Of a stretch of DNA of 64,000 nucleotides, positions 37,001 through 46,300 are shown one piece after another. Both the position numbers and the translations under genes were made by a program. The first letter of the stretch is position 1, and each line of letters starts with the position of its first letter. The notes beneath the pieces were generated by a model. It made no database searches. It was given only the letters and a program-made list of their open reading frames with translations, and was not told where the DNA came from. The DNA lies in NCBI RefSeq assembly GCF_015223195.1, contig NZ_JADFUA010000003.1, positions 310,001-374,000 on the forward strand, written 5' to 3'. This stretch comes from Chitinilyticum piscinae (GTDB taxonomy: Bacteria > Pseudomonadota > Gammaproteobacteria > Burkholderiales > Chitinibacteraceae).

Positions 37001-38032
37001 TCAGAGCACGGCCGGCATCGCGGCCGCGGGAGCCGCTGCGACGTCCAGCAGACGAACCTCGCCCAGAACCAGCCCGCGATCAGTTTCGCGGCAGCTTTCC
37101 ATGATGGTGATCAGGGCCAGATTCACTGCCAGCAGCGCCTCGGTCTCGGCGCGCCCCTCGCGCGCCTCGACACTCGCCTGACAGTGCAGGGTGTTGCGCA
37201 GTCGATCCGCACGGAATTCGAGCCGGATGCCCCCAAGCGGCTGCGGGGCATGCTGCGGCACCAGCTCGCCGGCCCGCTTGGCGGCCAGCATCGCTGCCGC
37301 GCGCGCCAGCCCCAGCAGATCCGCGAGACTGCCATCTTCAAACAGCTGCAAGGTATCAGCCTGCATGCGCAGCTCGCCAGCGGCACGCGCCACACCGGCA
37401 CGCGCGCCGCCGCTCGCAGACTCGGTGGGCAGGGCAATCGTTTCAACACCGGCCAGCCGTGCAGCCTGGATGGCCAGATCGTCAAAGCTGTTGATATTGG
37501 CAATGCTGCCGGCCGGCAGCTCCACTTCGGCCGCCCCCAGCTCGGCCAGCCATTCGGCCAGTCCGAAATCACCGCGAGCCATGCGCTCGATCAGTTGCGG
37601 CAAGATGGCGCGTTCCAGCAGACAGGGATAGGGCAACTGGCGCCCGCCTACCCGCACGGTCACGGCCCCGCCGCCCTCATGCAGCTTGCCCAGCAGCCGG
37701 GCCAGCAGATCATCAGGCAGGAAAGGCGCATCGCAGGGCAGAACCAGCAAGGCATCGGCAGGCGAAGCCAGCGCGGCGGAATGCACACCGGCCAGGGGGC
37801 CGGGGAACCCGGGGTACACATCACGCAATACCGGATAACCGAAGCGGGAATAGTCAGGGAGGTTGCGATTGGCCGAAATCATGATGTGCCCGACCCTGCA
37901 GGTCTGGGCCTGCAAGGCATCAATCACCCAGCCCACCAGCGGACGTCCGGACAGCTCGATCAGCCCCTTGTCGCGCCCGTTCATCCGGCGCCCGGCGCCG
38001 CCCGAAAGAATGACGGCATCCACCATCGACAT
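37001..38032 (-). CDS. mobA: MobA (molybdenum cofactor guanylyltransferase) fused to a degenerate MoaC-like domain
   Basis: A 343-residue two-domain protein, longer than the usual 190-210 residues of MobA. Residues 1-195 are MobA: the GTP loop VILSGGAGRRMNGRDKGL, the LPCDAPFLP metal site and NINSFDDL. MobA links GMP to molybdopterin. Residues about 205-335 align with MoaC (cyclic pyranopterin monophosphate synthase): RMQADTLQLFEDG, ARAAAMLAAKRAGELVP, TEALLAVNLALITIMESC, DRGLVLGEVRLLD. MoaC's catalytic residues are replaced: the Lys of KGD is missing, the His of LCHP is Ala (QHAP) and the DMCK Asp and Lys are Glu and Arg. The second domain is therefore probably structural or regulatory. The fusion is read directly; inactivity is inference. 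Confidence 0.88.
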   Translation of the reverse strand: MSMVDAVILSGGAGRRMNGRDKGLIELSGRPLVGWVIDALQAQTCRVGHIMISANRNLPDYSRFGYPVLRDVYPGFPGPLAGVHSAALASPADALLVLPCDAPFLPDDLLARLLGKLHEGGGAVTVRVGGRQLPYPCLLERAILPQLIERMARGDFGLAEWLAELGAAEVELPAGSIANINSFDDLAIQAARLAGVETIALPTESASGGARAGVARAAGELRMQADTLQLFEDGSLADLLGLARAAAMLAAKRAGELVPQHAPQPLGGIRLEFRADRLRNTLHCQASVEAREGRAETEALLAVNLALITIMESCRETDRGLVLGEVRLLDVAAAPAAAMPAVL

Positions 38033-38137
38033 GCCCTGCTCCTGTTGCGCATATCAGCGCTGCCTGATTTATCACGCAACTATGGCGCAGCCGCGCAGCC
38101 TCGGCAAGCGGCAAGTCATCACGGGTAGCCAGAAACG

Positions 38138-38160
38138 ACAAAAGGAGCCAGAGGCTCCTT
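38138..38160 (-). terminator. Rho-independent terminator for the parvulin gene
   Basis: On the minus strand an 8-bp stem (AAGGAGCC and complement) with a 3-base loop runs into four T residues. It lies 25 bases after the stop of the leftward parvulin gene. Confidence 0.75.
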
Positions 38161-38185
38161 GTGTTCGCTACGGCATGGGCAAGAC

Positions 38186-38917
38186 TTAGTGCTGCACTGC
38201 CGGCTGGTAGCCCTGGATGTCGGCATTGGCAAACAGGCCGCCGATGTATTCGTGAACGGCACGCTGCGACGCCATGCTGTTCAGGAAGTGGGCGATGCGC
38301 TCCTTGGCCTCATCAAAGCTCACCGCTTCACCAGTGCTCTTCTTGCCCGAGCGGATGATGTGAAAACCGAACTGGGTTTCCACCAGACCATCGTAGAGCT
38401 CGTTGTCGCCCAGGCGAAAGGCCGCCTGCTCGAATTCCGGAACCATCTGGCCACGACCGAATGCGCCCAGGTCACCGCCCTGACGGCCGGACGGGCAAGT
38501 CGAATGCTCGCGTGCCAGGTCGGCAAAGCGCGACGGGTTAGCCTTCAGTTCGGCCAGAATGCCTTCCGCCTTGGCCTTCACCAGCGAACCGGCCAGGCCG
38601 TCTTCGCGGGCGAACAGGATGTGGCTGGCTTCGATCTGCTCGCCGCGCTGGAAGCTTTCCGGATTGTGATCGTAGAACTCGCGGCAGGCCGCATCGTCGG
38701 CCGGCTCGATCTGCAACTCCTGGTCAAACAGATTGCCGATGCGCTCTTCGTCAGCCCCCTCGGCCACGCCCAGTTCGGTCGCGCGCTGCAGCAGCAACTC
38801 ACGGACGATGAGGTTCTGGATAGCCGCTTCGCGCGGCTCGGCTGCATCCTGATGGTGCGGGATTTCGGCTTCGATCATCGCATCGCTAATCGCCGCGCCA
38901 TTGACGGTAATGCTCAT
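38186..38917 (-). CDS. PpiC/SurA-type peptidyl-prolyl isomerase (parvulin)
   Basis: A 243-residue protein with an N-terminal helical chaperone-like region and a C-terminal rotamase domain: EASHILFAREDGL, FADLAREHSTCPSGRQGGDLG, FGRGQMVPEFEQAAF and TQFGFHIIRSGKK. There is no signal peptide, so it is likely cytoplasmic. Parvulins of this layout (NifM-like) assist folding of metalloenzymes, and the adjacent molybdenum-cofactor gene would fit an oxidoreductase partner, but that is speculation. Confidence 0.92.
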   Translation of the reverse strand: MSITVNGAAISDAMIEAEIPHHQDAAEPREAAIQNLIVRELLLQRATELGVAEGADEERIGNLFDQELQIEPADDAACREFYDHNPESFQRGEQIEASHILFAREDGLAGSLVKAKAEGILAELKANPSRFADLAREHSTCPSGRQGGDLGAFGRGQMVPEFEQAAFRLGDNELYDGLVETQFGFHIIRSGKKSTGEAVSFDEAKERIAHFLNSMASQRAVHEYIGGLFANADIQGYQPAVQH

Positions 38918-38932
38918 GAGGTATTCCTGTAA

Positions 38933-39382
38933 CTAGTTGGTTTCAAATGTCAGTGTCTTGCACATGCAGACGGCGGAGGCCGGGCACAGCGAGGCAAACT
39001 GGCGGGAGGCTGCCAGTGCTGCCGGCACCCGGTCACGCAGAACAGGGCGGTAACCATGCCTGCGGAAGTAGCCCTCGGCAGAGCTTGTCAGCAGCCACAG
39101 CTCGCGGGCTCCGCGCTGACGCGCCTGCTCTTCCAGAACAGCCAGCAGCATGACAGCAAATCCCCGGCCGCGCCAGTGATCGCCGACGACCAGCGAACGC
39201 AACAATTGCACGTCCGCCAACGCCTCCAGCCCAGCGGCTGCGATCACCTGCCCCTGCTCTTGCAGCGCCCACAATGTCAGCGCAGCTTCGTCCAGATCGG
39301 CCACCACCAGCCCTTCGGCCTGCAGCAGCCCCCTGATCTGCGCCCGTTTCTCGTGCTCGCGAACCACCTCGACCTGCATCAT
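38933..39382 (-). CDS. GNAT acetyltransferase, ArsN2-like
   Basis: A 149-residue GNAT-fold protein. The acetyl-CoA loop is GDHWRGRGFAVMLL and the helix after it is EEQARQRGARELWLLT. The C-terminal FASLCPASAVCMCKTL closely resembles the Cys-containing end of ArsN2, an acetyltransferase linked to arsenic resistance. No arsenic genes are nearby, so this is an orphan. It lies 15 bases downstream of nothing but the parvulin start region, on the same strand and upstream of the parvulin gene. Confidence 0.8.
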   Translation of the reverse strand: MMQVEVVREHEKRAQIRGLLQAEGLVVADLDEAALTLWALQEQGQVIAAAGLEALADVQLLRSLVVGDHWRGRGFAVMLLAVLEEQARQRGARELWLLTSSAEGYFRRHGYRPVLRDRVPAALAASRQFASLCPASAVCMCKTLTFETN

Positions 39383-39528
39383 TTAGCTCCCGGTTGGCCA
39401 ATCGGTAGAGTCCATCAGGGTAAAACCCCGCGCGATCGCACATCCTGATCATGCGCAAATTGCACACTCCAGCAAGCAGCGGGGCTCTGGGCTAGGATAA
39501 AGCATGACCCGCCAGACCGGAGGACATC

Positions 39529-40095
39529 ATGCGCAATCTGGTGATTTTCTCGCATCCCCATCTCGCGACTTCGCGCGTACACCGCACCCTGATCGACGCC
39601 ATCGATGATCTGCCGGACGTGCAAATCCATCATCTGGAAGCCGTGTACTCCCATGGCGACATCGATACCGCAGCCGAGCAGGAGGCCTGCGAGCACGCCG
39701 CGCGACTGATTTTCCAGTTCCCCTTCTACTGGTTCAGTTCGCCGCCGATGCTCAAGCTGTGGATGGATGAGGTGCTGAGCTTCGGCTGGGCCTTCGGCAA
39801 GGCGCAGAAACTGCGCGGAAAACCCTTGCAACTGATCATCAGCAGCGGCGGCCCCGAGTGCGCTTACACGGCTGCCGGCTATCACCACCACACGATCGAA
39901 CAGCTGCTCAGCCCTTTCGGCGCAATGGCACACCTGACTGGTATGGTGCTGCAGACGCCGCTGATCCTGCACGGCGTACCCAACATCCCGGGAATCGACG
40001 TTTCCGAATCGCAACTGGTGCAGGTGCAGGAATTCGCACAGCGCTACCGTGCACTGCTGCTCAGCCCGCACAGCCGGGTCCGCGCGCTGGGCTGA
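39529..40095 (+). CDS. Flavodoxin-fold NAD(P)H dehydrogenase (quinone reductase, KefF/MdaB type)
   Basis: A 188-residue flavoprotein of the NQO1/KefF group. The FMN phosphate-binding start is VIFSHPHLATSRVHRTL, and FQFPFYWFSSPPMLKLWMDE is the strongly conserved family block. SSGGPECAYTAAGYHH resembles the isoalloxazine loop. KefF proteins activate the KefC potassium antiporter, but no kefC is adjacent, so a general quinone reductase is the safer call. The ATG has a CGGAGG ribosome binding site. Its end is followed by GC-rich hairpins at about 40082-40131, one with a T-rich loop. Confidence 0.88.
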   Translation: MRNLVIFSHPHLATSRVHRTLIDAIDDLPDVQIHHLEAVYSHGDIDTAAEQEACEHAARLIFQFPFYWFSSPPMLKLWMDEVLSFGWAFGKAQKLRGKPLQLIISSGGPECAYTAAGYHHHTIEQLLSPFGAMAHLTGMVLQTPLILHGVPNIPGIDVSESQLVQVQEFAQRYRALLLSPHSRVRALG

Positions 40096-40211
40096 ATCAG
40101 CCCGCGCGACACAGCGGGTATTTTTACCCGCCGAGCATAGCCGGAAGGCGCTTGCCCACGACGGCGCAAGCGCGTAAGGTCGCTGCACCACGGATCACCC
40201 GCATTCACGTC

Positions 40212-41264
40212 ATGCATTTTCTCGATCTCGCCAGTGCCGATGCGGCACGCGCACGCCAGCAGCAGCTGACCAAACCGCCGGGCAGCCTCGGCAAACTGGA
40301 AGACTTGGCCATCTGGTTTGCCGCCCGCTTGGGCAGCGGCACCCCGGGCCGACTCAAGCCGGCCATTGTGATCTTCGCCGCCGATCATGGCGTTGCCAGC
40401 GAAGGGGTTTCGGCCTATCCCGCCGAAGTCACGAGCCAGATGGTGCTCAACTTTCTGGCCGGCGGCGCTGCAATCAATGTACTGGCACGCGAAGGCCAGG
40501 CCACGCTCGCGGTCGTCGACGTCGGCGTCGCCACGGACTACCTCCAGCCGGTCATTGATCCCGGCGCCACCACCCGCTTCTTCCGCATGCCGGTACGCGC
40601 TGGCACCGGCAATCTGCGCCGCGAAGCCGCCATGAGCCGCGATGAGTGCCGCAAGGCCTGGCACATCGGCGCAGCTGCCGCGCGACAAGGACAGGAACGC
40701 GGCAAGAATCTGCTGATCGGTGGTGAAATGGGCATCGCCAACACCACGGCTGCAGCTGCACTGATCTGTGCGCTCACTGGCGCCGACCCCGCCGAGATCG
40801 TCGGGCTGGGCACCGGGATCGATGCGGTGGCACGCGAACACAAGGTCAGCGTCGTTCGCGATGCTCTGGCCCGTGCCCGCGAGGCTGGCGCGCAAAACCC
40901 GATGGACTGGCTGGCCGAAGTTGGCGGCCTGGAAATCGCCGCGCTGGCCGGTTTCTATAGCGAGGCCGCGGCGCTGGGCGTTCCGGTCCTATTGGATGGC
41001 TTCATCAGCACTGCCGCAGCACTGGTGGCGGTGCGTCACGACAGCAGCGTTGGCGACTGGCTGCTGGCCAGCCACGCCTCGCAGGAACTGGGCCACCGCC
41101 ACTGTCTCTCCGAACTCGGGCTCTCACCTTTGCTGGATTTCAATCTGCGGCTGGGAGAAGCCAGCGGTGCCGCACTGGTTCTGCCGCTGCTGCAGACGGC
41201 ACTGGCCTTGCATCGCGACATGGCCACCTTTGCCGAGGCCGGCGTCGCCGGGCCCGCCGCATGA
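40212..41264 (+). CDS. cobT: Nicotinate-nucleotide-dimethylbenzimidazole phosphoribosyltransferase
   Basis: A 350-residue CobT that makes alpha-ribazole phosphate, the lower-ligand precursor of cobalamin. Motifs: LTKPPGSLGKLEDLAIWFA, IFAADHGVASEGVSAYP, GEMGIANTTAAAAL and the catalytic Glu near the C-terminal PLLDFNLRLGEASGAAL. The upstream gap (40096-40211) contains a GCGCTTGC inverted repeat but no recognisable cobalamin riboswitch. It overlaps cobC by 4 bases. Confidence 0.96.
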   Translation: MHFLDLASADAARARQQQLTKPPGSLGKLEDLAIWFAARLGSGTPGRLKPAIVIFAADHGVASEGVSAYPAEVTSQMVLNFLAGGAAINVLAREGQATLAVVDVGVATDYLQPVIDPGATTRFFRMPVRAGTGNLRREAAMSRDECRKAWHIGAAAARQGQERGKNLLIGGEMGIANTTAAAALICALTGADPAEIVGLGTGIDAVAREHKVSVVRDALARAREAGAQNPMDWLAEVGGLEIAALAGFYSEAAALGVPVLLDGFISTAAALVAVRHDSSVGDWLLASHASQELGHRHCLSELGLSPLLDFNLRLGEASGAALVLPLLQTALALHRDMATFAEAGVAGPAA

Positions 41265-41881
41265 GCGCCTTCCGCCTCACGCTGGTACGCCACGGCTGCG
41301 CGACTGGCAGCCATGACCACGTCTTCGGCAGCACGAATGCCCCTTTGTCTGCCGACGGCCGTGCACAGCTGCGCAGTCGGTGGCAGCAACTCACCGCGCA
41401 GCCGGTTGACGCAATCGCCTCGTCCACGCTGGCGCGCTGCGCCGATTTCGCGCTTGATGCGGCGGCCAGCCTGGGGCTGCAGCTGCATCTGGCGCACGGC
41501 TTCGCCGAACAGCACCTGGGCGATCTGGACGGCAAATCCAAGGCCAACTGGAGCGCACAGGAGCTGCAAGCCTGGGATGACTGGCAGCGCAATCCGCAGG
41601 CCAGCCCGCTGCCCAATGGCGAAAGCTGGGACGACTTCAGCGCCCGCACGCTCGCGGCATTTCACGAGTGGCTGGCGCGGACACCGGATGCCGAACACCG
41701 GCTGCTGTTTGCCCATCAGGGCACGATCAAGGCCTTGCTGCTGCATGCCTTCGGGCTGCCTGCCAGCCGGCACAGCCAGTTCTGGGTCGCCCCGGCCGGT
41801 GTGGTCAGCCTTTGGTGGGACAACGAGGCCAACGGCTGGCCCCCGATGCTGCTGGCGCTCGACAACACGCTGCCGGACTGA
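41261..41881 (+). CDS. cobC: Alpha-ribazole phosphatase (histidine phosphatase family)
   Basis: A 206-residue phosphoglycerate-mutase-like phosphatase, with the catalytic LVRHGCATGS (RHG motif; the usual Glu-Thr is replaced by Cys-Ala-Thr) and second catalytic His in LLFAHQGTIKALL. Between cobT and cobS the function is the dephosphorylation of alpha-ribazole 5'-phosphate. It overlaps cobT by 4 bases and shares its last base with the cobS ATG. Confidence 0.9.
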   Translation: MSAFRLTLVRHGCATGSHDHVFGSTNAPLSADGRAQLRSRWQQLTAQPVDAIASSTLARCADFALDAAASLGLQLHLAHGFAEQHLGDLDGKSKANWSAQELQAWDDWQRNPQASPLPNGESWDDFSARTLAAFHEWLARTPDAEHRLLFAHQGTIKALLLHAFGLPASRHSQFWVAPAGVVSLWWDNEANGWPPMLLALDNTLPD

Positions 41882-42630
41882 TGCGCGGGCCTGATCTGCG
41901 GCCATTGATTCTGGCCATCCAGTTTCTTACCCGGCTGCCCACGCCACAGGTTGGCAACTTCTCGCCCGCGCTGCTGGCACGCGCCGTCGCCTGGTTTCCG
42001 CTAGTCGGCCTGCTGCTGGGCAGCATGCTGGCCGCCTTGCTTGTGGCAGGCAGCCTTATCGACCCCTGGCTAGCTGCCTGGCTGGGACTGCTGGGATGGG
42101 TATGGCTGACAGGCGGGTTGCATCTGGACGGGCTGGCCGATATGGCCGATGGCCTGGGCGCGGCTCACCGTGATCCCCAGCGCTTTCTGGCGGTACTCAA
42201 GGATCCGCATCTGGGCAGCTTTGGCGTGCTGACACTCATCGTGCACGGCACCGGCAAACTGCTGCTACTGATGTTGCTGGCCAGGCAGGGTATGCCCGGC
42301 TTGCTCGCAATTTTGCTAATCCCTGGCTGGGCACGTCTCGGGGTATACCTATGGCAGACGCTGCCGCCACTCGCGCCGGGGATGGCCGAACAATTCGGCT
42401 GGCAGCGCAGGCCATGGGCCGGCCTGCTGAATCTGCTCGGGTTGCTCGTGCTGAGCCTCTGGCTGGCTCCGCCCCTGCTGCTGGCACCGCTGGTGCTGCT
42501 GGCTTATCGCCAGTGGCTGGCCCGGCGCCTGGGCGGAGTCACCGGGGATTGCCTGGGGGCAGGCATTGAGTTGAGTGAAATTGCGCTGCTGCTCGTCGCG
42601 GTGCTGGCACCCGCTATAATGACGACCTGA
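41881..42630 (+). CDS. cobS: Adenosylcobinamide-GDP ribazoletransferase (cobalamin 5'-phosphate synthase)
   Basis: A 249-residue multi-pass membrane enzyme joining alpha-ribazole to adenosylcobinamide-GDP. LAIQFLTRLPTPQVG at the N-terminus and GGLHLDGLADMADGLGA, with its metal-binding Asp residues, are diagnostic. ATG overlaps the cobC stop. Only this last part of the cobalamin pathway is in the window. Confidence 0.95.
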   Translation: MRGPDLRPLILAIQFLTRLPTPQVGNFSPALLARAVAWFPLVGLLLGSMLAALLVAGSLIDPWLAAWLGLLGWVWLTGGLHLDGLADMADGLGAAHRDPQRFLAVLKDPHLGSFGVLTLIVHGTGKLLLLMLLARQGMPGLLAILLIPGWARLGVYLWQTLPPLAPGMAEQFGWQRRPWAGLLNLLGLLVLSLWLAPPLLLAPLVLLAYRQWLARRLGGVTGDCLGAGIELSEIALLLVAVLAPAIMTT

Positions 42631-42648
42631 TTGCACAGGGCCACACAC

Positions 42649-42927
42649 ATGAAAATCAAGCGCATCCTCGAAGTCTGGGAAAAAGGCATGGACGGGGCGC
42701 CGCTGGGCAGCATCGAGCTGGCTGACGACGTTCCGACCGAATTCCTGTTCAGCCTGTTCTGCAACGAGCAAGATCGGCCTGACCCCGACATGCAGCTTGC
42801 CTATCTGCTGGATGCGCCCCGCGTCGCACAATTGCAGCGCTGGTGCAGCACGCCGCTGGAGGCCGACCGGTTTGACTACATCCTCAGCGCCTACGGCCTG
42901 CCCGACCTGCCGCAAAGCCCGCAGTGA
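42649..42927 (+). CDS. Small conserved protein of unknown function
   Basis: A 92-residue acidic protein beginning MKIKRILEVWEKGMDGAPLG. The first strands (KRILEVWEK, GSIELAD) and later helices (EFLFSLFCNEQD, QLAYLLDAP) recall the DUF7683 group, but I am unsure. Neither a signal nor a membrane segment is visible. An upstream in-frame ATG at 42631 exists; I prefer 42649 for the typical start. A TATAAT lies at 42615-42620 without a clear -35. It overlaps the next gene by 4 bases. Confidence 0.6.
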   Translation: MKIKRILEVWEKGMDGAPLGSIELADDVPTEFLFSLFCNEQDRPDPDMQLAYLLDAPRVAQLQRWCSTPLEADRFDYILSAYGLPDLPQSPQ

Positions 42928-43205
42928 ATTCGCTCGCTGAGCTACCCGGGCTCGGCCCCAAATCCCAGGCCATGCTGCATGCCGCCGGGATTCACAGCCA
43001 CGGCGAACTGGCACAGCTCGGGGCCGTTGCCGCCTGGCGACGAATCAGGCGGCACGCCGGCAAATCGGTCAGCCTGAACCTGCTGTGGGCACTGGAAGGC
43101 GCACTGACTGGCCGCCACTGGCAGGACATCGCCCGCAAGGAACGCAGCCGGCTGCTGGCCGAACTGGCAGCACAGGATGAACAGGATGTACCCGCCCCCC
43201 CATAA
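42924..43205 (+). CDS. TfoX/Sxy C-terminal-domain protein
   Basis: A 93-residue helical protein matching the stand-alone TfoX C-terminal domain. LAELPGLGPKSQAMLHAAGI is a helix-hairpin-helix-like segment and LGAVAAWRRIR and LLWALEGALTGRHW follow. In full-length Sxy/TfoX this region accompanies a competence regulator domain, but no N-terminal domain is encoded here. A role in competence or DNA binding is only possible. Confidence 0.78.
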   Translation: MNSLAELPGLGPKSQAMLHAAGIHSHGELAQLGAVAAWRRIRRHAGKSVSLNLLWALEGALTGRHWQDIARKERSRLLAELAAQDEQDVPAPP

Positions 43206-43249
43206 CCCCACAAGCCAGATACAACAGTGCCTTCATGGCCATACCCTGA

Positions 43250-43285
43250 AAACAAGCAACCCCGCCTGAGCGGGGTTGCTTGTTT
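43250..43285. terminator. Bidirectional terminator between the TfoX-C gene and the chp operon
   Basis: A 16-bp perfect stem (AAACAAGCAACCCCGC with its complement at 43270-43285) with a CTGA loop is flanked by A-rich and T-rich ends. It suits the two convergent transcripts. Confidence 0.88.
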
Positions 43286-43301
43286 CGGCATGTGCAGCGT
43301 T

Positions 43302-46300
43302 TTACTGACCGGCAAAGTGGCGGATATGCCCCAGCAGTTCGTCTTCCTGATATGGCTTGCCGAGGAAGACATTCACGCCAAGTTCGAACGCGTAGTTCTT
43401 GTGCTTGTCGGCGGTGCGCGAGGTAATCATGATGATCGGAATCGCGCGGGTGCCTTCATCGGCACGGATGTTGCGGGTCAGCTCGAAGCCATCCATGCGC
43501 GGCATTTCGATGTCGACCAGCATCACGGCCGGCTTCACATCATGCAATTGCTGCAAGGCATCGACGCCATCCTTGGCCGTCACTACCTGATAGCCTTCGC
43601 GCGCCAGCAGGCGGCTGGTGATCTTGCGCACGGTGAGCGAATCGTCGACCACCATCACCACCGGAGCCTGCAGCAGCGCTTCCTCTGCCGTTGCGACCGG
43701 TGCAGCGGCCTGCGCTTCGGCGGCCTGACGACCTGCCTGGCTGATCTGGGGCGCCAGCGCCAGCAGGGTCAGCGGGTTCATGATCAGCACGATCTCGCCG
43801 GTACCCAGCACAGTGGCGCCCACCACGCCCGGCACACGCGCCAGCTGCGGCCCGATCGGTTTGACCACCACTTCCAGGTTTTTCACCAGCTCATCGATGT
43901 GCAAAGCAATCCGCTCGGCACCGGAGCGTAGCAACAGCACGGTGTTGTAGCGCTTCTGTTCCGGCAGCGTCGTGGCATCGCCGACCAGGCGCGGCAGATA
44001 GGCAAAGCGGTAGCGATGCCCCAGCCACTCCTGCTCGCGGGTGTCGTATAGGCGCTGCAGCGCCTCCATCTTCACTTCCTGCACCTGCTCGACCATCACC
44101 GACGGAATCGCAATCAGGCGCTCGCCGGCCTTGACCAGCAGCACCTGCGTGACCGCGAGGGTCAGTGGCAGATGGATGGTGAAGGTCGTCCCGACGCCCG
44201 GCTCGGTGCTCACATCCACCTTGCCACCCAGATTGGAGATCTCGTTTTTCACGACATCCATGCCGATGCCGCGCCCCGAGAGCTGGGTCACCTGACTGGC
44301 CGTGGAGAATCCCGGCTCGAAAATCAGCTGACAGAGTTCCTGCTGCGACAGTTCGCGACCGGCCGGGATCAAGCCACGCTCGAACGCCTTGGCCTTGATG
44401 CGCTCCAGATTCAGCCCCTGGCCATCATCCTTGAGCTGCAGCACCAGTTCGTTGCCTTCCTGACGCACTTCAATCTGGATTTCGCCGAATTCCGGCTTGC
44501 CGGCAGCCAGACGGGCATCGGCCGATTCCAGACCGTGGTCGACCGCATTGCGCAGCATGTGCTCGAACGGCGAAATCATTTTCTCCAGAACACCCCGGTC
44601 GATATCGACCCGCGCGCCCTTGAGCTCGAGGTTGACCTTCTTGCCGGTTTCCTTGCCAGCCTGGCGCGTCAGACGATACAGACGCTCGGAAACGCTGCCA
44701 AAAGGCACCATACGCACGCGCATCAGACTCTGCTGCAGTTCCTTGGTCATGCGTGACTGGGCCAGCAAGGCTGCACTGGATTCGTCAAGGTTCTTCAACA
44801 GGTTGTGCTGCACGGTCGCCACGTCGTTGACGCTTTCGGCCATGAAGCGGGTGATTTCCTGCAGGCGGGTGAAACGGTCGAATTCCAGCGGGTCAAATTC
44901 GACATGGGCATCCTGCAGCTCGCGATTACGCGCCTGCATCTGCGACTCGGCCTGGATTTCCAGTTCGCGCAACTGGCCACGCAAACGGGTCACGTTTTCG
45001 GTCAGATCCATCAGCGAGGACTTGAGCGCGAGCATTTCGGCTTCGATCCGCGACCGGGCAATCGCCACTTCACCGGCCTGATTGACCAGCTGGTCAACCA
45101 GCTCGGATTTCACGCGGATACTGGTCTTGCTGTCGGTCTCAGCAGCGGCCAGCAACTGGCGCGGCACATCGGCTCGCGCGACAGCTGGGGCAGCCTGCAC
45201 TGCAGCGGGCTCGCTTGCGACGGACTGCGCCGCGGCGACCGGCTGGGCCGCCGGCTTGCGTCCCGACAGCTCGTCGTACAGCGAGTGCATGAAATCGTAT
45301 TCGGCTTCCAGCCCGGACAGCAGCGCCGGTGTGATGGCGCTGCCAGCCTCGATCAGGCGGGATTCCATCTGGTGCGCCACTTCACCCATGCGCATTGCAC
45401 CGGACATCCGTGCACTGCCCTTGACGGTGTGCAGGGTACGCTTCATGCCCTTGATGATTTCCGCCGGATCACCATCCGCCGCAACCAGCTCGCGCAGTTG
45501 CGCCGCCAGCTGGGGCAACAGCTCATCGGCTTCTTCGATGAAAATCGGTAGCAGCTGTTCATCGATATCATCGGCCAATGCCGCGTCGATACTGACCTGT
45601 ACTTCCGGCGCAGCCTGCTCCTGTACCAGCAACTCGGGCATGGCCGCGGCACCGGCCAGCACGGCCAGTTCGACATCGGCACCCTGGGCTTCCAGCACGT
45701 CCGGGAAGGCTACAACGGCATGCTCTTCGGCCAGGTCGGGCACATCCAGTTCGGGCTCGAACATTCCCGGAACGGGCAACTCAGCATCGGTGTCATGTTC
45801 GAGGATATTGATCGTGACGGCTTCGGCTTCGGCTTCGGCTTCGGCTTCGGCTTCGGCTTCGGCTTCGGCTTCGGCTTCGGCGGGCAGGCTGAGCGAGAGA
45901 TCCAGCTCCGGCAAGGCCAACTCGAGGGGCTCAAGCGGCAGTGCCGCCACCGGCTCGACCTCGGCGGCAGTCAGCTCGTCCATCAGCGGCAAATCAGGCA
46001 ATACCTCGGCACCAATATCCGGCAGAACCAATTCTTCATTGATCTTCAGGCCAATACCCTGCAGCAGCAGCTCTGGCGCTTCATCCAGACTGACGTCGGC
46101 ATCCGCCGGGATGTCGAGAATCGCAAGATCATCCAGATCAAGCGCGGGGAGCGCATCAAGATCCAGCAATTGCTCCGTCTCATCCGGCTGGGCATCCCCC
46201 AGCTCTGGTAGATCCAGATTCACGGCCTCCAGTGTGCCAGCGACTTCTTCACTGCTCTGCGCGTCAGGCAGCTCCACTGCGCCAGTACCCGGTGCCGCCA

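Noticed and set aside
40096-40211. Possible cobalamin riboswitch upstream of cobT
   Set aside because: The gap is only 116 bases, too short, and contains no B12-box-like sequence. Only simple hairpins are visible.
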